Shown here: one piece after another, positions 1 through 3,698 of the stretch
Layout of the letters: the number at the start of each line of letters is the position of its first letter
How positions within the stretch are numbered: the stretch's first letter is position 1
Source of the DNA: JAJRAL01 sp050015815
GTDB lineage: Archaea; Thermoplasmatota; Thermoplasmata; Methanomassiliicoccales; UBA472
DNA: 6,637 nt
Assembly (NCBI GenBank): GCA_050015815.1
Contig: JBEKAR010000158.1
Span: 1 to 6,637, forward strand
Reading direction: 5' to 3'
Made by a program: the position numbers and the translations under genes
Notes under the pieces: model-generated
The model's database searches: none
What the model saw: only the letters and a program-made list of their open reading frames with translations
What the model was told of the DNA's origin: nothing

Positions 1-381
1 GTCGTCTCGCCGATCGTCCTAAGCGCGACAGTCGTCAACCAGGGTACGGTCCCGCTGAGCAACGTGCCGATTGCCTTCTACCTCGATGGGACGAAGGTCT
101 ACAACACCACTTTCGGCCTCGCCGCCGGAGCGTCGTTGAAGGTAGTCTTCAATTTGACCGACCCAGTCTCCGCGGGGTCGCACGAGGTCAGGGCCCTGCT
201 GGACCCGTCGAACCAGTTCGCGAGGTTCGCCGGCGGCGGCTCGGTGTTCACCACGACAGTCTACGTCAATCCGCCAGACTACGGCAGCACCGACGGGATA
301 CTGATCCTGCTGTTCGTCCTGCTGATCTTCGTCACCTACCTGATCTACAAGAGACCGAAGCGCAGGAAGAGATCGTCGTAG
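1..381 (+). CDS. C-terminal part of a membrane-anchored surface protein with a CARDB-like domain (5' partial)
   Basis: The frame is open from the first base of the window, so the gene starts upstream; the GTG at 64 is internal to the domain and is not a real start. The 126 visible residues begin with a beta-rich segment (about 1-90) containing 'ATVVNQGTVPLSNVPIAFYLDG'-like features: an N-Q-G turn, a V-P-[IV]-x-F-Y strand and a later 'AGSHEVRALLDP' strand. This is the pattern of CARDB/Ig-like adhesion modules in archaeal surface proteins. A short linker (PPDYGSTDG) leads to one hydrophobic helix (about 99-116), then a very basic tail (KRPKRRKRSS) ending at TAG. That topology puts the body outside the cell and the tail in the cytoplasm. 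The protein's function beyond surface display cannot be read from this fragment. The membrane anchor is clear; the CARDB assignment is by pattern only. Confidence 0.8.
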   Translation, partial: VVSPIVLSATVVNQGTVPLSNVPIAFYLDGTKVYNTTFGLAAGASLKVVFNLTDPVSAGSHEVRALLDPSNQFARFAGGGSVFTTTVYVNPPDYGSTDGILILLFVLLIFVTYLIYKRPKRRKRSS

Positions 382-396
382 AGATCGGCTCGGCCA

Positions 397-415
397 CGAC
401 CGGTTCTAGAGGTCG
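397..415 (+). terminator. Small hairpin after the surface-protein gene, possible terminator
   Basis: A perfect 5-bp stem, CGACC (397-401) with GGTCG (411-415), encloses a 9-nt loop 16 nt downstream of the TAG. It is followed by an AT-rich, partly T-rich stretch. Archaeal termination usually depends on T-tracts rather than stems, and this stem is short, so a termination role is only a weak suggestion. Confidence 0.2.
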
Positions 416-446
416 AATATTCTCTATCTAACTATTCTCTATATTG
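416..446 (+). promoter_or_regulatory. AT-rich promoter region of the thioredoxin gene with a duplicated 10-bp element
   Basis: The sequence TATTCTCTAT occurs twice, at 418-427 and 433-442, offset by 15 bp. It sits in the only AT-rich stretch between the surface-protein gene and thioredoxin. Each copy contains or abuts a TATA-like core: AATATT near 416-421 and CTATATT near 439-445. An archaeal TATA box lies about 26 nt upstream of the transcript start. The first core would therefore place a start near the TTG at 444, and the second near 468, about 12 nt ahead of the ATG at 480. The promoter role is inferred from position and composition. Confidence 0.5.
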
Positions 447-479
447 AAATACGAGCGTGTGCCTCCCGACCCCGATAAC

Positions 480-809
480 ATGTCCGGACGCGCGACCGAG
501 CTCAGCGAGAAGGATTTCGATGACTTCCTGGCGAAGAACCCGAGAGCGGTGATCGATTTCTGGGCCTCCTGGTGCGGCCCCTGCAGGGCGATGGCGCCGA
601 TCGTCGACCGCCTGGCGGAGAAGCATATGGGAAAGGTTGCGTTCGGCAAGGTCGACTGCGATAAGAACCAGGCGCTGGTGAAGCGCTTCAAGGTCATGGC
701 AATCCCGACGCTCGTCCTGTTCAAGGACGGCGAGTACGCCGCGGACATGGTGGGGTTGGTCCCGGACGCGGAGATAGACGATAAGATCGGTGAGGTCCTG
801 CTCGGCTGA
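480..809 (+). CDS. trx: Thioredoxin
   Basis: This is a small cytosolic dithiol-disulfide oxidoreductase of 109 residues, the usual size for a single-domain thioredoxin. The active site WCGPC lies at residues 31-35, preceded by the D-F-W strand (26-28) with the buried Asp26. The cis-proline motif is I-P-T at 75-77, followed by the F-K-D-G-E hairpin (81-85) and Gly92, so every hallmark of the fold is present in order. An additional Cys60 lies in 'KVDCDKN', as in many thioredoxins. The ATG at 480 is preferred because it gives standard length and begins just before the first strand. The same frame also opens from a TTG at 444 (12 extra residues, 121 aa), which overlaps the AT-rich promoter; neither start has a Shine-Dalgarno sequence, so a short or absent leader is likely. 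Its TGA directly abuts the stop codon of the convergent translin-family gene. The partner reductase is not in the window. Confidence 0.95.
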   Translation: MSGRATELSEKDFDDFLAKNPRAVIDFWASWCGPCRAMAPIVDRLAEKHMGKVAFGKVDCDKNQALVKRFKVMAIPTLVLFKDGEYAADMVGLVPDAEIDDKIGEVLLG

Positions 810-1427
810 TCAGAGCTTGTCGTAGAGCTTCCCGATCTTGTCGCCGAGCGCCTTCGTGCTCACGCCGACGACGACCTCACCCCTTGTCTTCTCGAGGAGG
901 GAGCGCGCGATGTCCTGTTTCCGGCGCACCGCGACGAGCGCGTCGGGATAGTCGAAGCGCATCAGGACGCGATACATCTCCTCCATCATGTCGAGGTAGC
1001 GCAGGGCGTCCTCCATCCTGCCTTCCTTCAGCGCGTCGAGCGAGAACCGGCGCAGCTCGCCGATCGTGTCCGCCAGTCCCATGAGGTAGGATGACGGAGT
1101 GACACCGATCTCCTCCGGCGTCGGCAGGTCCTCGTCCGCCACGATGCTGAGCATGATCGCCGCCTCGGACAGCTCCTGCATCGCGTCCTCCACAATGCCA
1201 GAATGCCAGATGTCGGGGTGGTCGGAGAGCAGCGAGCGCAGGCGGTTCGCCTCGTCCTTCGCCTCCTCCATCGTTCCGGCTACGTCGGCCTTCTTGTGCA
1301 CTCCGTGGACGACGCTGCCGGAGAGGCGGATGATCGCCCTGGAGCTCTTGATCGCTATCTCCCGCACCGTGTCCTTCTCGTCCAGGCGGGCGATGAGGTT
1401 GTCCGCGATCTCGTCCAGGTTCTTCAT
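810..1427 (-). CDS. Translin/TRAX-family protein (probable RNA-binding protein or nuclease)
   Basis: The 205-residue, almost entirely helical protein matches the archaeal translin family, predicted to bind nucleic acid and known for TRAX-type endoribonuclease activity. The best marker is the block Y-L-x-G-L-A-D-x-x-G-E-L-R-R at 114-127, equivalent to the 'YLLGVADLTGEL' block of human TRAX. It is followed by a helix pair ending in M-E-E-M-Y (148-152), and by a C-terminal helix with R-R-K-Q-D (168-172) and T-R-G (181-183), where translins have their final RG motif. The N-terminal helix (R22-x-I-x(4)-S-R-x-I-I-R-L-S) also fits. The Q-E-L-S-E segment (84-88) puts Glu85 and Glu88 where TRAX has a catalytic E-x-x-E pair, so a nuclease is possible; the third acidic position is less certain (Glu139/Asp140). 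The ATG follows purD by 7 nt with a good ribosome-binding site, indicating translational coupling. Family assignment is by remembered motifs. Confidence 0.85.
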   Translation of the reverse strand: MKNLDEIADNLIARLDEKDTVREIAIKSSRAIIRLSGSVVHGVHKKADVAGTMEEAKDEANRLRSLLSDHPDIWHSGIVEDAMQELSEAAIMLSIVADEDLPTPEEIGVTPSSYLMGLADTIGELRRFSLDALKEGRMEDALRYLDMMEEMYRVLMRFDYPDALVAVRRKQDIARSLLEKTRGEVVVGVSTKALGDKIGKLYDKL

Positions 1428-1431
1428 CGAG

Positions 1432-1436
1432 ACCTC
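1432..1436 (-). promoter_or_regulatory. Ribosome-binding site of the translin-family gene, overlapping the purD stop
   Basis: Read on the minus strand, GAGGT lies 4 nt before the ATG at 1427. Its first two bases are the last two bases of the purD TGA (1437-1435). A ribosome terminating on purD would therefore sit on the downstream start signal, which supports co-transcription and coupled translation and fixes the start choice. Confidence 0.75.
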
Positions 1437-2799
1437 AAGAGAGATTCGGGCTATTACCCTTTCCGCACTGCTCTTTCCGTAGGGCGCGCATGCGTTCGAC
1501 CTTCCTCTCGATTATCGCGCGCTTCCCGATGTCGTGGCGGACGTAGATCGCTTCGCCGGAGACGTGCTTCAGCGCCCTCTCGCACGACCGCTCCGCCTTC
1601 TCGATCGTCTCATCTATCCCGACCACCGCCACCGCCCTGGAGGTCCCGGTGAGGATCTTGCCGTTCTCCTCGTTCACCGCGGCGTAGAAGAGCTCCGCGC
1701 CCTCGGCGTTGATCGCTCGTTCGTCGATCTTGATCTCGCGACCCGACTTCGGCTCCGTCCCGTACCCCTCCGGCACGACGTACTTGCAGACGGTCGCCTT
1801 GTGGGCGAAGCGCACCTTCGAGGGAGAGAGGTTCCCTCCCACTATGCCCTGGCAGATCTCGAGGAACTCGCTGTCCAGAAGTGGCAGCACGTTCATCGCC
1901 TCAGGGTCGCCGAAGCGCGCGTTGAACTCGATCACCTTCGGTCCGGCGGCGGTAAGCATGAACTGCCCATAGAGCACTCCGCGGTAAGGAGATCCCTCGT
2001 CCTCGAGCGCCGCGACCGTCCGCCTCATCGTCTCGCCCGCCGCCTCGACGTCCCTCTTGTCAACGAAAGGCAATAGGTGGTCCTCGGCGGAGTACGATCC
2101 CATCCCTCCGGTGTTCGGCCCAACGTCCCCCTCGTAGGCGCGCTTGTGGTCCTGCACCAGCGGCATGAGCGCGACGCTTCCTCCGTCGCAGAACGCCTGG
2201 AGTGTGAACTCCTCTCCGCTCAATCGCTCCTCGAGCACGACTCCCGCGCCGCCGATTTTCTTGTCGAAGACTTCTCGGACATAACCTATCACGTCCTCCT
2301 TCGTCGCGAGGTGCTCGCCCTGGATCTTGACCCCCTTTCCGCCGGTCAGGCCGACAGGCTTCACGGCGAGTTCGAAGTCGGCGTCGTTGATGTATCGCGT
2401 CGCGTCGGCGAGCCCGTCGAACGCGGCGAACCTGATATTGCCGGGAATCTTGTGCTTCTCGAGCAGCGACCTCGCGAACTCCTTGTTCGTCTCGATCCTC
2501 GCCGCCGCCCTGCTCGGTCCGACGCAGCCGATTCCGTTGCGTTCGAGCGCATCCGAAAGGCCGGCCTCAAGTGGCGCCTCCGGCCCGACGACGGCGAGCT
2601 CGACGCTCTCCTCGAGCGCCATCGTGAGCACCTTGTCGATGTCCGTCTCCTTGACAAGCGAGAACGAGACGGCCGAGCGGGCGATGCCCGGGTTCTTGTT
2701 CCTCATTGCCGCGCAGATCTGCGTATCGGATCGGACCAGCGCCTTGACGATGGCGTGCTCCCGGCCACCCCCGCCCACGACCAGGACCTTGACGGACAT
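1435..2799 (-). CDS. purD: Phosphoribosylamine--glycine ligase (GAR synthetase)
   Basis: This cytosolic ATP-grasp enzyme joins phosphoribosylamine and glycine to make glycinamide ribonucleotide, the second step of purine synthesis. It has 454 residues, slightly longer than the usual 420-440. The N-terminal domain starts with V-V-G-G-G-G-R-E-H-A (7-16) and has V-V-G-P-E-A-P-L (70-77). The ATP-grasp core shows V-K-P-x-G-L-T-G-G-K-G-V (146-157), the diagnostic D-H-K-R...G-P-N-T-G-G-M-G (217-234) and the metal/ATP motif E-F-N-x-R-F-G-D-P-E (291-300). The C-terminal domain ends with R-H-D-I-G-K-R-A (421-428), then a short basic tail (about 436-454) that looks dispensable. The ATG at 2799 is chosen because the protein begins there exactly as the family does; the frame extends upstream to 2886, but that would overlap hypB. 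No clear Shine-Dalgarno sequence precedes it. An AT-rich element (CATTATTCG, 2832-2824) about 29 nt upstream could be a private TATA box, otherwise it is co-transcribed with hypB. Confidence 0.96.
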   Translation of the reverse strand: MSVKVLVVGGGGREHAIVKALVRSDTQICAAMRNKNPGIARSAVSFSLVKETDIDKVLTMALEESVELAVVGPEAPLEAGLSDALERNGIGCVGPSRAAARIETNKEFARSLLEKHKIPGNIRFAAFDGLADATRYINDADFELAVKPVGLTGGKGVKIQGEHLATKEDVIGYVREVFDKKIGGAGVVLEERLSGEEFTLQAFCDGGSVALMPLVQDHKRAYEGDVGPNTGGMGSYSAEDHLLPFVDKRDVEAAGETMRRTVAALEDEGSPYRGVLYGQFMLTAAGPKVIEFNARFGDPEAMNVLPLLDSEFLEICQGIVGGNLSPSKVRFAHKATVCKYVVPEGYGTEPKSGREIKIDERAINAEGAELFYAAVNEENGKILTGTSRAVAVVGIDETIEKAERSCERALKHVSGEAIYVRHDIGKRAIIERKVERMRALRKEQCGKGNSPNLS

Positions 2800-2845
2800 G
2801 TGATCGGGGATGCAACGGGATAGCGAATAATGACCGTTGCGCTCC

Positions 2846-3421
2846 TCATCTGCCGAGGCCGAGCGCGTCGATGAGCTCTGGAACACCTTTGCCGGTCTTC
2901 GCGCTGGTCATGTGCAGGACGCCGTCCTTCCTCAGTTTACCGTAGTCGCGCTCGAGCCGATCCACGTCAACGTCGAGCCCGTTGAGCAAGTCTATCTTGT
3001 TGAGCACGGCGAGGTCGGATTCTAGGAAGATCATCGGGTGCTTGTTCACCATGTCGTCGCCCTCGGTGACGGAGATGACGACGATCCTCAGGTCCGTGCC
3101 TAGCGGAAAGTCCGCGGGGCAGACGAGGTTCCCTACGTTCTCGACAAAGAGCACGTCGAACGAGTCGAGGTCCATGTCCTCGAGCGCGTGCTGCACGAGG
3201 TGAGCATCGAGGTGGCACTCCTTGCCGGTATTGAGGTTCACCGCCGGAATGCCTGCCTTCCTGAAGATCGCGTAATCGTCCTCGCCGGTGACGTCCCCGG
3301 CGATTGCGGCGACCCTCTTCCTGATCTTGTGCAACCTCAGTTGCGCGAGGTTCAGGGCGGCAAGCCCGCGATTCTCTGCCAGGACATCGGTCTCCATGCC
3401 GATGGTCGTCGTCTTGTGCAC
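2846..3421 (-). CDS. hypB: HypB-like nickel-incorporation protein lacking the Walker A P-loop
   Basis: HypB is a cytosolic SIMIBI-class GTPase that, with HypA, delivers nickel to [NiFe]-hydrogenase. The 191-residue product keeps the archaeal HypB signature nearly intact: A-G-D-V (41-44), N-T-G-K-E-C-H-L-D-A-H (64-74) with metal-site Cys69 and His70, E-N-V-G-N-L-V-C-P (94-102) with Cys101, T-E-G-D-D (119-123), the guanine-specificity N-K-I-D (141-144) and S-A-K-T-G (173-177). What is missing is the P-loop G-x(4)-G-K-[ST]. In normal HypB about 29 residues separate the helix ending in H-G-[IV] from the I-A-x-I-A-G-D-V strand; here H31-K-I-R-K-R-V37 bridges it with three. The protein is about 30 residues shorter than a standard archaeal HypB, yet the frame is intact. 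The GTG start follows a TATA-like element by about 26 nt with no ribosome-binding site. hypA is not adjacent. Either a real loss of GTP binding or a sequence error is possible. Confidence 0.88.
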   Translation of the reverse strand: MHKTTTIGMETDVLAENRGLAALNLAQLRLHKIRKRVAAIAGDVTGEDDYAIFRKAGIPAVNLNTGKECHLDAHLVQHALEDMDLDSFDVLFVENVGNLVCPADFPLGTDLRIVVISVTEGDDMVNKHPMIFLESDLAVLNKIDLLNGLDVDVDRLERDYGKLRKDGVLHMTSAKTGKGVPELIDALGLGR

Positions 3422-3443
3422 GGCCGGAAAACGGAGGGGGACG

Positions 3444-3450
3444 CTTAAAT
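3444..3450 (-). promoter_or_regulatory. TATA-like element upstream of hypB
   Basis: Minus-strand ATTTAAG is centred about 26 nt upstream of the GTG start at 3421. That is the spacing expected if the transcript begins on the start codon (leaderless). No Shine-Dalgarno sequence lies between, which agrees with a leaderless message. Confidence 0.5.
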
Positions 3451-3511
3451 CATGTCGGTCAAAGCTTCAGGTCCGAAGTCTAGGTTCTGTGGGGCCGATA
3501 CGAATCTTCGT

Positions 3512-3551
3512 TCGAGGCTCGAGACTGATTTCGAATCGATCATGATTTCGA
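3512..3551. repeat. Cluster of short palindromes and a direct repeat in the divergent spacer
   Basis: Within 40 nt there is an 11-nt inverted repeat TCGAG-G-CTCGA (3512-3522), the palindrome ATCATGAT (3539-3546), and two copies of TGATTTCGA (3526-3534 and 3543-3551) spaced 17 bp apart. Their location between two divergent promoters suggests possible regulator-binding sites. No regulator can be named. Confidence 0.4.
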
Positions 3552-3606
3552 CCCCCTGCGTCAACTATTGTGAAATTGGGATGCTGGTCCAGTGTAGTCT
3601 GGTTAG

Positions 3607-3621
3607 GGAACCTTTTTATAA
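3607..3621 (+). promoter_or_regulatory. BRE/TATA promoter of the large beta-helix surface protein
   Basis: GGAACC (3607-3612) followed by TTTTTATAA (3613-3621) is a textbook archaeal BRE plus TATA box. Transcription should begin about 26 nt downstream of its centre, near 3643. That leaves a leader of roughly 55 nt before the ATG at 3699. Confidence 0.75.
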
Positions 3622-3684
3622 CACGCATCCTCATAGTGCCTCAACAACTTCCACTTGGTTCGGGAGGAAGTAGTGTACCTCTTC

Positions 3685-3692
3685 AGAGGTGG
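3685..3692 (+). promoter_or_regulatory. Shine-Dalgarno sequence of the beta-helix protein gene
   Basis: AGAGGTGG ends 6 nt before the ATG at 3699. It is a strong match to the anti-Shine-Dalgarno end of 16S rRNA and fixes the start of the very long open frame. Confidence 0.85.
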
Positions 3693-3698
3693 CAAGCT

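Larger units (their letters stand above)
3422..3698. other. Divergent intergenic spacer between hypB and the beta-helix protein gene
   Basis: No convincing gene is present in these 277 nt. The left end holds the hypB promoter. The middle (3512-3551) is rich in short palindromes and repeats. The right third holds the BRE/TATA promoter, a leader of about 55 nt and the ribosome-binding site of the large surface protein. It is visibly more AT-rich than the flanking genes. A plus-strand open frame at 3452-3673 overlaps both promoters and resembles nothing recognisable. Confidence 0.7.

Noticed and set aside
64..381. A stand-alone 105-residue protein starting at the GTG at 64
   Set aside because: The frame is open to the window edge and the GTG falls in the middle of a beta-strand of the CARDB-like domain, so this is the tail of a larger gene.
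2077..2823. Long plus-strand open frame opposite purD (and a similar one at 1534-2076)
   Set aside because: Antisense shadow of a well-supported GC-rich gene; its product is Arg/Leu/Asp-rich and resembles no protein.
2800..2886. 29-residue N-terminal extension of PurD
   Set aside because: It would overlap the end of hypB, and its residues are not PurD-like; the family N-terminus begins at the ATG at 2799.
3585..3665. tRNA-like text (a TAGTCTGGTTAGG D-arm-like stretch followed by a GGTTCGGG T-arm-like stretch)
   Set aside because: There is no complementary acceptor stem for the 5' end, no plausible anticodon arm, and the BRE/TATA promoter of the downstream gene sits in the middle.
3452..3673. 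A 73-residue plus-strand open frame in the divergent spacer
   Set aside because: It runs through the palindrome cluster and the BRE/TATA box, has no ribosome-binding site, and its product has no recognisable domain or hydrophobic pattern.
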